64,000 nt of DNA from positions 1 through 64,000 of the forward strand of contig CAYPNP010000018.1 in NCBI GenBank assembly GCA_964412195.1. Direction: 5' to 3'. This document shows, piece after piece, positions 7,981 through 17,428 of the stretch (positions are counted from its first letter, which is position 1; each line of letters begins with the position of its first letter). This DNA is from CAYPNP01 sp964412195 (GTDB lineage: Bacteria; Acidobacteriota; JAAYUB01). The notes beneath the pieces were generated by a model that was not told the origin of the DNA, made no database searches, and saw only the letters and a program-made list of their open reading frames with translations. Both the position numbers and the translations under genes were made by a program.

Positions 7981-10416
7981 ATGTCGCTTGAGAAATCCGC
8001 CCGGCTGCGCCCGGAGGAATTGCGGTTCCAGTTCGACTCCGCCCTCGTGCCCTGGGCCCATACCCAAGAGGTGCCGGCCTGCAGCGATATCATCGGCCAG
8101 GAACGGGCGATCCGGGCCATTCGCCTCGGGCTGGAGCTGAAGAGCGCCGGCTACAACATCTTCGTGACCGGCCTCTCCGGCACCGGCAAGACGACCACCA
8201 TCAAGTCGCTGCTGGAGGAGATCGATCACTCGGGGCGGATTCCGGATGACCTCTGCTATGTGCACAACTTCAAGCACCCCGACAACCCGAAGATCCTGAG
8301 CCTGCCCCCCGGCAGCGGCAAGTTGCTCCAGAAGGACATGGGGCGGCTGGTGGATTTCGCCCGGGTGCACGTGCCGGAGATCCTCGAGAGCGATGCGTTC
8401 AAAAACAAGTGGGAACAGTTGGTGGAAGAGGCCCGGCTGAGGGAGCGCGAGCTGATCCGCAACTTCGAGCAGCGGGTCAAGGAGCGGAATTTTTCCCTGG
8501 TGCAGGCCCAGTACGGCACCATCCAGCGCACGGAACTCGTGCCTGTGATTGCGGGCAATGCTAAGAACCTCGAGGAACTCGAGGAGCTGGTGGACAAGAA
8601 GCAATTCCCGACAGAAGAATTGGAACGGATCAAGGGGGTCCACCGAGAGCTTTCCTCCGAGATGGCCGAGGTCACCAAGCAGCTGAAGGAGCTCCAGAAA
8701 CAGGTGGCCGAAAAACAGCAGGTGCTGGTGCGGGAGATCGTCCGGCCCGTGCTGGAGGAGCAGATCGCGGAGATGAAGCACCAGTTCCCCTGGGAAGAGG
8801 TGGGGCCCTACCTCGAGGAGGTCAAGGAGGACATCCTCGAGCGGATCGACATCTTCCGGGAGAAGCAGGAGGACAAGTCCAACTTCCTCGCCAACCTGAT
8901 GGCGCCTCGCGAAACCGGCGACCCCTTCCTGGCGTACGAGGTCAACGTGCTGGTGGACAACTCCGACCTCACCGGGGTGCCCATCATCATCGAGACGACG
9001 CCCACCTACCGCAACATCTTCGGGACGATCGAGAAGAATGTCGACCGGGGCGGCGGAGTGCGGACCGATTTCACCCGCATCCGGGCGGGCTCCCTGCTCC
9101 GTGCCAACGGCGGGTACCTTGTGGTGAACGCCATGGACGCCCTCCTGGAGCCGGAGGTCTACAAGAACCTCAAGCGGGCGCTCAAATTCAACCAGGCCAC
9201 CATCCAGAGCTTCGATCCGTTCTCCTTCTTTTCCTCCACGTCGCTCACGCCGGAGCCTATTGAAATAGACGTCAAGGTGGTCATGATCGGGGATAAGGAG
9301 ATCTACCACGTCCTCTTCTCCCTGGATGAGGATTTCCGCAAGATCTTCAAGGTGCTGGCCGACTTCGATTCCGTCATGCCCAACACCCCGCCCAACGTGG
9401 GCTGCTTCGTCTCCCTCATGAGCAAGATCTGCGAGGAGGAGGGCCTGCTGAGCTTCGACCAGGAGGGCATCTGCGCCGTGCTGGAGCAGGCGGTCCGGCT
9501 CGCCGGCCGGAAGAACAAGCTGACCACCCGGTTTTCCGACGTGGCCGATCTGATGCGCGAAGCGAGCTTCTGGGCGAACCGCGAGCAAGCGCCGATGGTG
9601 GGCCGCAACCACGTGGAGAAGGCGGAACGGGAAAAGATCTTCCGGAGCAACCTGCCGGAGGAGAAGCTCCAGGAATGGATCGAGGACGGAATCATCCTGA
9701 TCGACAGCCAGGGCGCCAGGGTGGGCCAGATCAACGGACTGTCCGTGTATCAACTGGGATATTACTCGTTCGGCAAGCCCACGCGGCTGACGGCCGAGGT
9801 GTCCGTCGGCGAAGCGGGCTTCATCAACATCGAACGGGAGGCCGGGCTGAGCGGGCAGACCCACGACAAGGGCGTCCTGATCATGGGGAATTTCATCCGT
9901 GCCCGGTACACGAAGGACAAGCCCCTCGGCATGAACGCGTCGATCTGCTTCGAGCAGTCGTACGGCGGAGTGGACGGGGACAGCGCCTCCTCCACCGAGC
10001 TGTACGCCATCCTGTCGGCGCTGGCGGGGGTCCCCATCCGGCAGGACCTGGCCGTGACCGGCTCCGTCAACCAGAAGGGTCAGATCCAGCCGATCGGCGG
10101 CGTCAACGAGAAGATCGAGGGCTTCTTTGACGTGTGCGCCGCGCGGACCTTTACCGGGGCGCAGGGCGTCATCATTCCGCGACAGAATGTGGACGACCTG
10201 ATGCTGCGCCAGAACATCGTGGACGCCGTCCGCCAGGGCAAGTTCCACATCTATGCCATCGAGACCATTGACGAGGGCATCGAGCTGCTGACCGGCATCC
10301 CGGCTGGGACCCGGGATGAACAGGGCGACTGGCCGGCGGATTCCGTCAACGGCCGGGTGAACCGGACCCTGCAGGAATTTGCCGACACCCTGAAGGAATT
10401 CAAGCGGAGCGAGTGA
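7981..10416 (+). CDS. Lon-like ATP-dependent protease (AAA_32/LonB type)
   Basis: Cytoplasmic AAA+ serine protease of 811 residues, resembling archaeal-type LonB and the bacterial Lon-like family rather than classical LonA, since the LonA N-domain is absent. Walker A is GLSGTGKT at 64-71. A long helical insertion (about 130-300) separates it from the rest of the AAA module. The protease domain holds the Ser-Lys dyad: Ser668 in GDSASS and Lys711 in GGVNEKIEG, 43 residues apart, as in Lon proteases. An AAGGAG ribosome-binding site precedes ATG 7981. A flavoprotein gene follows after 76 bases. Confidence 0.9.
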   Translation: MSLEKSARLRPEELRFQFDSALVPWAHTQEVPACSDIIGQERAIRAIRLGLELKSAGYNIFVTGLSGTGKTTTIKSLLEEIDHSGRIPDDLCYVHNFKHPDNPKILSLPPGSGKLLQKDMGRLVDFARVHVPEILESDAFKNKWEQLVEEARLRERELIRNFEQRVKERNFSLVQAQYGTIQRTELVPVIAGNAKNLEELEELVDKKQFPTEELERIKGVHRELSSEMAEVTKQLKELQKQVAEKQQVLVREIVRPVLEEQIAEMKHQFPWEEVGPYLEEVKEDILERIDIFREKQEDKSNFLANLMAPRETGDPFLAYEVNVLVDNSDLTGVPIIIETTPTYRNIFGTIEKNVDRGGGVRTDFTRIRAGSLLRANGGYLVVNAMDALLEPEVYKNLKRALKFNQATIQSFDPFSFFSSTSLTPEPIEIDVKVVMIGDKEIYHVLFSLDEDFRKIFKVLADFDSVMPNTPPNVGCFVSLMSKICEEEGLLSFDQEGICAVLEQAVRLAGRKNKLTTRFSDVADLMREASFWANREQAPMVGRNHVEKAEREKIFRSNLPEEKLQEWIEDGIILIDSQGARVGQINGLSVYQLGYYSFGKPTRLTAEVSVGEAGFINIEREAGLSGQTHDKGVLIMGNFIRARYTKDKPLGMNASICFEQSYGGVDGDSASSTELYAILSALAGVPIRQDLAVTGSVNQKGQIQPIGGVNEKIEGFFDVCAARTFTGAQGVIIPRQNVDDLMLRQNIVDAVRQGKFHIYAIETIDEGIELLTGIPAGTRDEQGDWPADSVNGRVNRTLQEFADTLKEFKRSE

Positions 10417-10492
10417 CCGCCCCGCGGATCGGAGCCGGCTCCTGCGGGAGGCGGCCGGCAGGCGGGGAACCAATCCAAGAGAATCGGGGAGC

Positions 10493-11836
10493 ATGGAAGC
10501 TGGCCTGGTCGTGATCGGAGCCCAGACGGCGGGATTAGCCGCCGCCGCGGAAGCACGCCGACAAAATGCGGCGATGCCGATCACCGTGGTGGACCGGGCC
10601 CGCCAGCCGGCGGCCGCCACCTGCGGCCTGCCCTGGCTGTTCCGCGGAGATTCGGCCGCCATGGTCCTGCATTCCCAGGAAGAGCTGGCCCGCCGCTACC
10701 GGCTCGACCTGCGCATGGAGCACGATGTCACCGGGATCGATCTCTCCCGCCGGCGGATCCACTGCCGGCGTCTGGACGGCTCCAGCCAGACAATCCCCTT
10801 CCATCGCCTCGTGATCGCCACCGGCGCCCGCCCCCGCATCCCGCCCGAAATCCGGGAGGGTCCGTCGTCCAATATCTTCACCCTGCGCGGTGTGGCCGAA
10901 GCGGAGGCCCTGCGGGAGTTCTTCTCCTCCCGGAATCCTCGCCGGGCGGCCGTCCTGGGCGCCGGACAGCTTGGGCTCGAGATGGCCGACGCGTTCCGCC
11001 GGATCGGCTTGGAGGTCGTCCTCCTGGAGCAGGCGGACCAGCTGCTGCCGGGTGTCGTCCCCTCTCTTGCGAAAAGCCTCCAGGACGCTGTCGCCGGGCA
11101 ATCGGTCGATTGCCGCTCACGGACCACCGTGCGGACGGTTCTTGCCGCCGGGGCGGGCGTCGTCCTGGAGCTGGGGGATGGCCGCCGGTTGCCGGCAGAC
11201 CTGCTCTTTTGCGCCGCCGGGATCCAGCCGAACACCGAATGGCTCCGGGACCATCCTTTCCGTTTCACGGCGGACGGGCACTTGGCGGTGAACCTCCAAA
11301 TGGAAACCCACCTCGAGGGCATCTATGCAGCCGGAGACTGCGCGGCGGCGCCCCACCTCCTGCACGGCGGCTTGACACCCGCCCACTCCGCCGTGGTGGC
11401 CGCCCGGACCGGCCGGGTGGCGGCAGTGAACGCCGCGGGCTTCCACGCCGAGATCCCTGGGATCCTGGGGGCATGGTGCCTGCAGGCGTTCAACCGGGAG
11501 ATCGCCTCGGTGGGGCTGACCGCGGATGATGCGCCGGCCGGCTGGCCGGTGGCCTGCATCGAGGTGGACGTGCCCGCGAGGCCACCGTACATGACCGGGC
11601 CGGGGCCGATGCGCCTGGCCGGCTATTTCCGGACCGACACCCGGGCGCTGGTCGGGTGCCAGGTGATCGGCGGTGAGGGGGCGGCGGCCGCCCTGCAGCC
11701 GGTTCCGCTCCTCCTCCAGCACCGCTGTGGTCCCGGCGAGATCCTGCAAACTGAATTTCCTTACACGCCACCGTTGGGCCCGCTGTGGCACCCCCTGCAG
11801 CAGCTGGCGAGGGTGGCGGAGAAGACGCTGCCATGA
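10493..11836 (+). CDS. FAD/NAD(P)-dependent oxidoreductase, CoA-disulfide-reductase-like
   Basis: A 447-residue two-dinucleotide-binding flavoprotein. A FAD-binding motif starts near residue 6 (VVIGAQTAGLAAAAEA). A single active-site-like Cys in ATCGLPW (about residue 43) matches the position used by CoA-disulfide reductases and NADH oxidases. A second Rossmann motif, AAVLGAGQLGLEMADAF, lies near residue 153, and the FAD-ribityl motif GIYAAGDCAAA near 275. The substrate is not certain; CoA disulfide, NADH/O2 or a persulfide are options. ptb starts 13 bases downstream, so it probably belongs to the ptb-buk operon and may serve redox or CoA homeostasis there. Confidence 0.75.
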   Translation: MEAGLVVIGAQTAGLAAAAEARRQNAAMPITVVDRARQPAAATCGLPWLFRGDSAAMVLHSQEELARRYRLDLRMEHDVTGIDLSRRRIHCRRLDGSSQTIPFHRLVIATGARPRIPPEIREGPSSNIFTLRGVAEAEALREFFSSRNPRRAAVLGAGQLGLEMADAFRRIGLEVVLLEQADQLLPGVVPSLAKSLQDAVAGQSVDCRSRTTVRTVLAAGAGVVLELGDGRRLPADLLFCAAGIQPNTEWLRDHPFRFTADGHLAVNLQMETHLEGIYAAGDCAAAPHLLHGGLTPAHSAVVAARTGRVAAVNAAGFHAEIPGILGAWCLQAFNREIASVGLTADDAPAGWPVACIEVDVPARPPYMTGPGPMRLAGYFRTDTRALVGCQVIGGEGAAAALQPVPLLLQHRCGPGEILQTEFPYTPPLGPLWHPLQQLARVAEKTLP

Positions 11837-11849
11837 AGGAGGCAATGCC

Positions 11850-12746
11850 ATGATCCGCTCGTTCGATCAACTTTTTCAGGAAGTCCGCCAGCGGCCGCGG
11901 AAAACGCTGATTGTGCCGGCGGCGGAGGGACAGTCGATCCTCCAGGCCTGTGCCGAGGCCCAGGCAGAGGGCATCTGCGACGTGATCGCGGTCGGCGACG
12001 CCGGCAAAATGCGTTCGATCCTGCAGAAAAGCGGGCTGGACGAATCGAAGTTTCAGCTTCGGGACGAGCCCGATCCGGAGCGGGCGGTGGATCTGGCCAT
12101 GGCACTGATCCGCGAGGGCCAGGCGAACATGCTGATGAAGGGCAAGACAGACACGCCGACCTTACTGAAAGTCGTCCTGGACGCGGACAAGGGGCTGCGC
12201 ACCGGCCGCGTGCTCAGCCACGTCGCCGTAGTCGAGATGCCGACCTACCCCCGGCTGATGCTCTGGACGGACGGCGGACTGAACATCCGGCCGGACCTGG
12301 AAAAGCGGATGGATATCATCCGGAACGCGGTCGAGTTCGCCGGCCACCTGGGGGTGGAACGGCCCGGCGTCGCGCTCCTCTCGGCGACTGAAAAGGTGAA
12401 TCCGAAGATGGAGGAAACCCTCGACTACGAGAAGATCTTGCGGGTCCAGGCCAACGAACCGTTTGTGCAGGCCGTCATCGAGGGGCCGCTGGCCATGGAC
12501 ATTGCCTTGAGCGCGGAGTCCGCCAAGATCAAGGAAGTGACCAGCACCATCGCCGGCGAGACGGACATCTTCGTCACGCCGGAAATCGGCACCTGCAACA
12601 TCGCCGTCAAGGCGCTGATCTACCTGGCCGGGGCGAAGGCGAGCGGCCTGGTCGTCGGGGCACAGGTGCCGATCGTCCTGCTCAGCCGGTCGGACGACTA
12701 TGAGACCAAGCTGCGTTCCATCGCCTTGGGCGCCATCTGGGCCTGA
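11850..12746 (+). CDS. ptb: Phosphate butyryltransferase (phosphotransbutyrylase)
   Basis: Transfers an acyl group from acyl-CoA (butyryl- or branched-chain) to phosphate, giving acyl phosphate and CoA. The 298-residue length is normal for Ptb. Motifs: TLIVPAAEGQSILQAC near the N-terminus, ANMLMKGKTDTPTLLK, VALLSATEKVNPKMEETLDY and PEIGTCNIAVKAL near the end. ATG 11850 follows AAGGAGG by 7 bases. The gene sits between the flavoprotein gene and buk. Substrate range (butyrate versus isobutyrate/isovalerate from amino acids) cannot be read from sequence. Confidence 0.9.
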   Translation: MIRSFDQLFQEVRQRPRKTLIVPAAEGQSILQACAEAQAEGICDVIAVGDAGKMRSILQKSGLDESKFQLRDEPDPERAVDLAMALIREGQANMLMKGKTDTPTLLKVVLDADKGLRTGRVLSHVAVVEMPTYPRLMLWTDGGLNIRPDLEKRMDIIRNAVEFAGHLGVERPGVALLSATEKVNPKMEETLDYEKILRVQANEPFVQAVIEGPLAMDIALSAESAKIKEVTSTIAGETDIFVTPEIGTCNIAVKALIYLAGAKASGLVVGAQVPIVLLSRSDDYETKLRSIALGAIWA

Positions 12747-12786
12747 GCCGGACGGCGGACCGGAAAACGATCAGAGAGGGAGAACC

Positions 12787-13851
12787 ATGAAGATCCTGTC
12801 CATCAACCCGGGGGGAGTTTCCACCAAGGTTGCGCTCTACGAAGACCGGATCCTGCTCTGGGCGGAGGATATCCAGCATACCGAGGAGGAATTGAAGGGA
12901 TTCCACTCGGTGCTGGAGCAATATGACTTCCGACGCGGGGTGATCCTGAAGAAATTGGAGGAGAAGTCTCTGTCGCCGTCGGATCTGGCCGCCTGCGTGG
13001 GGCGCGGCGGTTTGTTCAAGCCCCTACGGGCGGGCACGTACCTGGTGACTCCGGCCATGCTGGAAGATATCCGGGAGGGCCGGACAAAGGCGGACCACCC
13101 CTCCAACCTGGGCGCGCTCCTGGCGCACGCGATCGCCTCGCCCGTCGGAATCCCCGCCATGATCGTCGATCCCGTTTCGGTGGACGAGTTCGAGCCGGAA
13201 GCCCGCGTGTCCGGATGGCCTTCCATCGAGCGGCGTTCGCTCCTGCACGCGCTGAACGTGCGCGCCACCGCGTTCAAGGTGGCGGAGAAGCTCGGCCGGC
13301 CGCTGGCAGATCTGAACCTGGTGGTCGCCCACCTGGGTTCCGGTTTCAGCATCTGCCCCCTCCGGCGGGGCCGGGTCATCGACGTGAACAACGCCAACGA
13401 CGGCGGACCGTTCTCCCCGCAGCGCGTCGGCACCCTGCCGACGACCCAGCTGGTGGAGCTGGCGTTCTCCGGACAATTTCCCAATGCGAAGGCCCTGAAC
13501 GGCGCGTTGACGAAAAAGGGCGGAATGACTGCCTACGTGGGCACCCACGACATGCGCGAAACGGAAAAACGCATGGCGGCCGGGGACGAAAAGGCCAGGC
13601 TGGTCTTCCAGGCGATGGCGTACCAGATCGTCAAGGAGGTGGGGGCCATGAGCGCGGCCCTCGACGGCGAGGTGGACGCCATCATCGTGACGGGCGGATT
13701 GGCCTATTCCAAGCGGCTGACTGAAGAGTTGTCCCGCCGGCTGGCCTGGATCGCGCCCGTGGAGATCGTTCCCGGGGAAAACGAGTTGGAGTCTTTGGCG
13801 ATGGGCGCGTTGCGGGTGCTGGAAAAAGCAGAGGCGGCCTTGGACTATTGA
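12787..13851 (+). CDS. buk: Butyrate kinase
   Basis: Converts acyl phosphate plus ADP to the free acid plus ATP, completing substrate-level phosphorylation with Ptb. The 354-residue protein belongs to the ASKHA acetokinase family: an N-terminal phosphate loop ILSINPGGVSTKVALYE, LVVAHLGSGFSICPLRRGRVIDVNNANDGGPFSPQR in the middle, and DAIIVTGGLAYS near the C-terminus. The start is ATG 12787 after an AGAGGGAG ribosome-binding site, 40 bases behind ptb. The last codons are part of a hairpin that probably terminates the convergent dnaK transcript. Confidence 0.93.
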   Translation: MKILSINPGGVSTKVALYEDRILLWAEDIQHTEEELKGFHSVLEQYDFRRGVILKKLEEKSLSPSDLAACVGRGGLFKPLRAGTYLVTPAMLEDIREGRTKADHPSNLGALLAHAIASPVGIPAMIVDPVSVDEFEPEARVSGWPSIERRSLLHALNVRATAFKVAEKLGRPLADLNLVVAHLGSGFSICPLRRGRVIDVNNANDGGPFSPQRVGTLPTTQLVELAFSGQFPNAKALNGALTKKGGMTAYVGTHDMRETEKRMAAGDEKARLVFQAMAYQIVKEVGAMSAALDGEVDAIIVTGGLAYSKRLTEELSRRLAWIAPVEIVPGENELESLAMGALRVLEKAEAALDY

Positions 13852-13863
13852 CCAGGCCGCCTC
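13823..13863 (-). terminator. Terminator of dnaK overlapping the end of buk
   Basis: A perfect 10-bp stem (13831-13840 with 13854-13863) and a 13-base loop that holds the buk stop codon. Read on the minus strand it is followed, after 3 bases, by five T residues (13827-13823). No T-run follows on the plus strand, so it mainly serves dnaK. Confidence 0.55.
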
Positions 13864-13883
13864 CGGAGAATCGCAAACTCGGA

Positions 13884-15809
13884 TCAGTTGATCTCGGAGT
13901 ACTCGGCGTCGACGACGTCGTCCCCGCCGTTCTTCTTGTCCGAACCCGCCTGCGAACCCGACGGGCCGGCGCCTCCGGCGGTCGGACCGGCACCGGGTCC
14001 CGGCTGGGCGGACGCTTGCTGGTACAACTGGGTGGCCACCTGCTGGGAGATGGCCGACAGCCGCTCTCGCAGCTTCTCGAGGGCCGCCTTGTCCTGGGAG
14101 TCCAGCTTCTCGCGGGCCTCGCGCGCGACCGACTGGGCTTCGGAAGCTAGCGTCGAGTCGATCTTGCTCGAGTTCTCCCGGACCAGCTTGTCCAGGTTGT
14201 AGGAGAGGTTGTCCACCTGATTGCGGAGCTCGGCCAGTTCCCTCCGCTGCTTGTCATCCGCCTCGTGGGACTGGGCCTCGTGGACCATCTTCTCGATCTC
14301 CTCCTTGCCCAAGCCGCTGGAGGAGGTGATAGTGATCTTCTGTTCCTTGCCGGTCGCCTTGTCCCGGGCGGACACGTTCAGGATCCCGTTGGCGTCGATG
14401 TCGAAAGTAACCTCGATTTGGGGGATGCCCCGCGGGGCCGGCGGGATGCCGACCAGGTGGAAACGGCCCAGGCTCTTGTTGTCTCCGGCCATGGCGCGCT
14501 CGCCCTGCAGGATGTGGATCTCGACCTGGTCCTGCCCGTCGGCCGCCGTGGTGAAAATCTCCGACTTGCGGGTGGGGATGGTGGTGTTGCGCTCGATGAG
14601 CTTGGTAAACACGCCGCCGTAGGTCTCCACGCCCAGGGACAGCGGGGTCACGTCCAGCAGGAGCATCTCCTTGACTTCCCCGCCCAGCACGCCCCCCTGG
14701 ATGGCCGCACCCACGGATACCACCTCGTCGGGATTCACGCCCTTGCACGGTTCCTTGCCGAAGAACTCCTGGACCAGCTGCTGCACCTTCGGGATCCGGA
14801 TGGAGCCGCCCACCAGGACCACCTCGTGGATGTCGGCCGGCTTCATCCCGGCGTCGGCCATCGCCCGGCGGCACGGTTCGAGGGTGCGCTGGATGATGTC
14901 GTCCACCATCTGCTCGAGCTTGGACCGCGACAGCTTGATGTTCATGTGCTTCGGCCCGGAGGCGTCGGCGGTGATGAAGGGCAGGTTGATCTCCGTCTCC
15001 ATGGTGGAGGAGAGCTCGATTTTGGCCTTTTCGGCCGCTTCCTTGAGGCGCTGGAGGGCCATCTTGTCGTTGGAGAGGTCAATGCCCTGGTCCCGCTTGA
15101 ATTCGCTGATCAGCCACTCCATGATGCGCTGGTCGATGTTGTCGCCACCCAGATGGGTGTCGCCGTTGGTGGATTTCACTTCCACCACCCCTTCGCCGAC
15201 CTCCAGGATGCTGATATCAAACGTGCCGCCGCCGAAGTCGAACACGGCAATGGTCTGGTCTTTTTTCTTGTCCAGGCCGTAGGCGAGGGCGGCGGCAGTC
15301 GGCTCGTTGATGATCCGGCGCACGTTCAGGCCGGCGATCTGCCCGGCTTCCTTGGTGGCCTGCCGCTGGGAATCGTTGAAATAGGCGGGCACCGTGATGA
15401 CGGCGTCCGTCACTTTCTCGCCAAGGTAGTCCTCGGCCGCCTGCTTCAGCTTCTGGAGGATCATGGCCGAGATTTCCGGCGGCGAATAGAGCTTGCCGTT
15501 GATGTCGACCCGGGCGTCCTGGTTCTGCCCGGCCGTCACTTTGTACGGGACAAGCTTGATCTCCTGCTGGACTTCGTTGAATTTCCGGCCCATGAACCGC
15601 TTGATGGAAAATACGGTGTTGACCGGATTGGTGATGGCCTGTCGCTTGGCCACTTGGCCGACGAGGCGCTCCCCGTCTTTGGTGAAGCCGACCACGGAGG
15701 GCGTCAAACGGCCGCCTTCCGCGTTCTGGATCACCACCGGATTGCCGCCTTCCATCACCGCGACCACTGAGTTGGTGGTCCCCAAATCTATCCCGATGAT
15801 CTTGCCCAT
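13884..15809 (-). CDS. dnaK: Molecular chaperone DnaK (Hsp70)
   Basis: ATP-dependent Hsp70 chaperone working with GrpE (encoded at 4401-5105) and DnaJ (not in the window). The 641-residue protein is complete: ATPase start MGKIIGIDLGTTNSVVAV, the DFGGGTFDISIL phosphate loop, a substrate-binding domain beginning LLDVTPLSLGVETYGG, and a C-terminal lid. It ends in a Gly/Pro/Ala-rich tail and an acidic end with VDAEYSE, close to the EEVD-like ending of bacterial DnaK. A GAGGGAG ribosome-binding site precedes ATG 15809. dnaJ and grpE are not adjacent, so it is a stand-alone unit. An inverted repeat upstream is a candidate control element. Confidence 0.97.
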   Translation of the reverse strand: MGKIIGIDLGTTNSVVAVMEGGNPVVIQNAEGGRLTPSVVGFTKDGERLVGQVAKRQAITNPVNTVFSIKRFMGRKFNEVQQEIKLVPYKVTAGQNQDARVDINGKLYSPPEISAMILQKLKQAAEDYLGEKVTDAVITVPAYFNDSQRQATKEAGQIAGLNVRRIINEPTAAALAYGLDKKKDQTIAVFDFGGGTFDISILEVGEGVVEVKSTNGDTHLGGDNIDQRIMEWLISEFKRDQGIDLSNDKMALQRLKEAAEKAKIELSSTMETEINLPFITADASGPKHMNIKLSRSKLEQMVDDIIQRTLEPCRRAMADAGMKPADIHEVVLVGGSIRIPKVQQLVQEFFGKEPCKGVNPDEVVSVGAAIQGGVLGGEVKEMLLLDVTPLSLGVETYGGVFTKLIERNTTIPTRKSEIFTTAADGQDQVEIHILQGERAMAGDNKSLGRFHLVGIPPAPRGIPQIEVTFDIDANGILNVSARDKATGKEQKITITSSSGLGKEEIEKMVHEAQSHEADDKQRRELAELRNQVDNLSYNLDKLVRENSSKIDSTLASEAQSVAREAREKLDSQDKAALEKLRERLSAISQQVATQLYQQASAQPGPGAGPTAGGAGPSGSQAGSDKKNGGDDVVDAEYSEIN

Positions 15810-15832
15810 AGTGGTGTTTCTCCCTCGTTCAT

Positions 15833-15887
15833 AAATTGCGGAACCCCATTTCGCAAAATGATTGCCAAACGAATGGTTCCGTAATTT
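15833..15887. promoter_or_regulatory. Inverted repeat upstream of dnaK
   Basis: Arms of 13 bases at 15833-15845 and 15875-15887 match at 12 of 13 positions (AAATTGCGGAACC against AAATTACGGAACC), with a 29-base spacer. It is 24 bases upstream of the dnaK start. It is not the CIRCE operator (TTAGCACTC-N9-GAGTGCTAA), which I do not see here. On the minus strand a weak promoter, TTGCGA-N16-TATGAA, overlaps the left half. Confidence 0.45.
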
Positions 15888-16030
15888 GCTGAAAAAAAGG
15901 AGGATAGTGCTTCTGAAATTCGCACCGGGAAGGATTCAAAAAGTCCCAAGTGGAGAAAAACGCACCGATTCCGTTGCATTTTGGGCAGTTTCTTCTATCA
16001 TTACCTCAATACTTGGTCGGGCGGGGAAAC

Positions 16031-17428
16031 ATGACGAGTTCCTTCACCGTGCTGATCGTGGACGATGACGAGGCCTCCCGGGAGCTGATGCTGGAAGCCC
16101 TGCGGCGCTCCGGCTACCGGTTGCTGGAAGCCGACAGCGCAGAGAACGCCCTGGAGATCCTGGCCCGGGAACGTCCGGACCTGGTGGTGACGGACGTCCA
16201 GATGGGCGGCATGAGCGGCATCGAGCTGGTCCGGCAGATCAACGCCCGCCGTCCGGAAGTGCTCGTCGTGGTGGTGACGGCCTTCACCAACAGCGAGGTC
16301 ACCATCGAGGCCATCCGTTCCGGCGCCTTCGACTTCATACCCAAACCGTTCCAGGTGGACCGGTTGCGCCAGGTCGTCCGAAACGCGGTCGAGAAGCGCG
16401 ACTTGGTGCGGGAAACCAGGATCATCGAGCCGGTGGAGACCGCCAAGGCCTCCACCAACCGGTTGATCGGCAGCTCGGAGCGAATGGTCGAGGTCTTCAA
16501 GATGATCGGCCGGGTGTCCAACACCGAGAGCACCGTCCTGATCATCGGCGAGAGCGGCACCGGCAAGGAACTGGTGGCCCGCGCCATCCACGAGAACTCT
16601 TACCGGCGGGACAAGCCCTTCCTGGCGATCAACTGCGGCGCTTTGCCGGAGACCCTGCTCGAGAGCGAACTTTTCGGGTACGAGAAGGGAGCATTCACAG
16701 GGGCGGAGAAAACCCACATGGGGATTTTTGAGGCTGTGAACGGCGGGACCTGCCTGCTGGACGAAATCGGGGAAATGCCCCTCCCGGTCCAGCCGAAGTT
16801 GCTGCGCGTGCTGCAGGACGGGGAGCTGCGGCGGGTGGGGTCCACCCGGGAGATCCGGGTCGATGTCCGGATCCTGGCGTCGACCAACCGGCGGCTGGAG
16901 GCCATGGTCGAACAAGGGCAATTCCGGGAAGACCTCTTCTACCGCCTCAACGTGGTCCACCTGGAGCTGCCGACTCTCGCCCAGCGCAAGGAGGACATCC
17001 CGATGCTGGTCAATCACTTCCTGGCGCGGTACATGACCCGGAACCGACGCCGGGGCCTCGCCGTCAGCCCGGACTGCATGAAGGCACTCATGAATTACGG
17101 TTGGCCCGGAAATGTCCGCGAGCTGGAAAACGTGGTGGAGTCCTCGGCAACCCTCTCGCCGACGCCTGTCATCGGATTGGACAATCTGCCGGCCCGGATC
17201 CGCTCCTCGGAAGTCCACCAGGTCTTCCTGGAGAAGGAAGTGCCCGAGGCGTTCGGCGGCCAGCTCCTGCCGCTGGCGGAAGTGGAGCGCCTTTACATCC
17301 TGAAAGTGCTCAAGGAAGTCCGGCGGAACAAATCGATGGCCGCCCGGGTGCTGGGGCTCGACAGGAAGACCCTCCGGCTGAAATTGAAGCAATACGGCTA
17401 CGAGGCGGCGGACGAAGATAGGGAGTGA
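16031..17428 (+). CDS. Sigma-54-dependent response regulator, NtrC family
   Basis: Transcription activator of 465 residues with three domains. The receiver is at about 1-125, with the acidic pair DDDE, phospho-acceptor Asp55 in VVTDVQMGG, and Lys in FIPKPF. The AAA+ sigma-54 activation domain (about 150-390) has Walker A GESGTGKE and the sigma-54 contact loop GAFTGA. The C-terminus carries a Fis-type helix-turn-helix (NKSMAARVLGLDRKTLRLKLKQYGY). ATG 16031 follows GGGGAA. A weak promoter TTGCAT-N16-TATCAT ends at 16001. No sensor kinase is adjacent; partners could be the kinases at 19073 or 21522. The 3' end overlaps the convergent hydrolase gene by 31 bases. Confidence 0.92.
   Translation: MTSSFTVLIVDDDEASRELMLEALRRSGYRLLEADSAENALEILARERPDLVVTDVQMGGMSGIELVRQINARRPEVLVVVVTAFTNSEVTIEAIRSGAFDFIPKPFQVDRLRQVVRNAVEKRDLVRETRIIEPVETAKASTNRLIGSSERMVEVFKMIGRVSNTESTVLIIGESGTGKELVARAIHENSYRRDKPFLAINCGALPETLLESELFGYEKGAFTGAEKTHMGIFEAVNGGTCLLDEIGEMPLPVQPKLLRVLQDGELRRVGSTREIRVDVRILASTNRRLEAMVEQGQFREDLFYRLNVVHLELPTLAQRKEDIPMLVNHFLARYMTRNRRRGLAVSPDCMKALMNYGWPGNVRELENVVESSATLSPTPVIGLDNLPARIRSSEVHQVFLEKEVPEAFGGQLLPLAEVERLYILKVLKEVRRNKSMAARVLGLDRKTLRLKLKQYGYEAADEDRE

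Noticed and set aside
7807..10662. Very long open frame on the minus strand upstream of pgeF
   Set aside because: It is the antisense shadow of the Lon-like gene; its Leu/Val/Asp/His-rich composition is typical of such shadows and pgeF has its own start at 7806.
15810..16030. CIRCE operator before dnaK
   Set aside because: I looked for TTAGCACTC/GAGTGCTAA on both strands and found no match; only a different inverted repeat is present.
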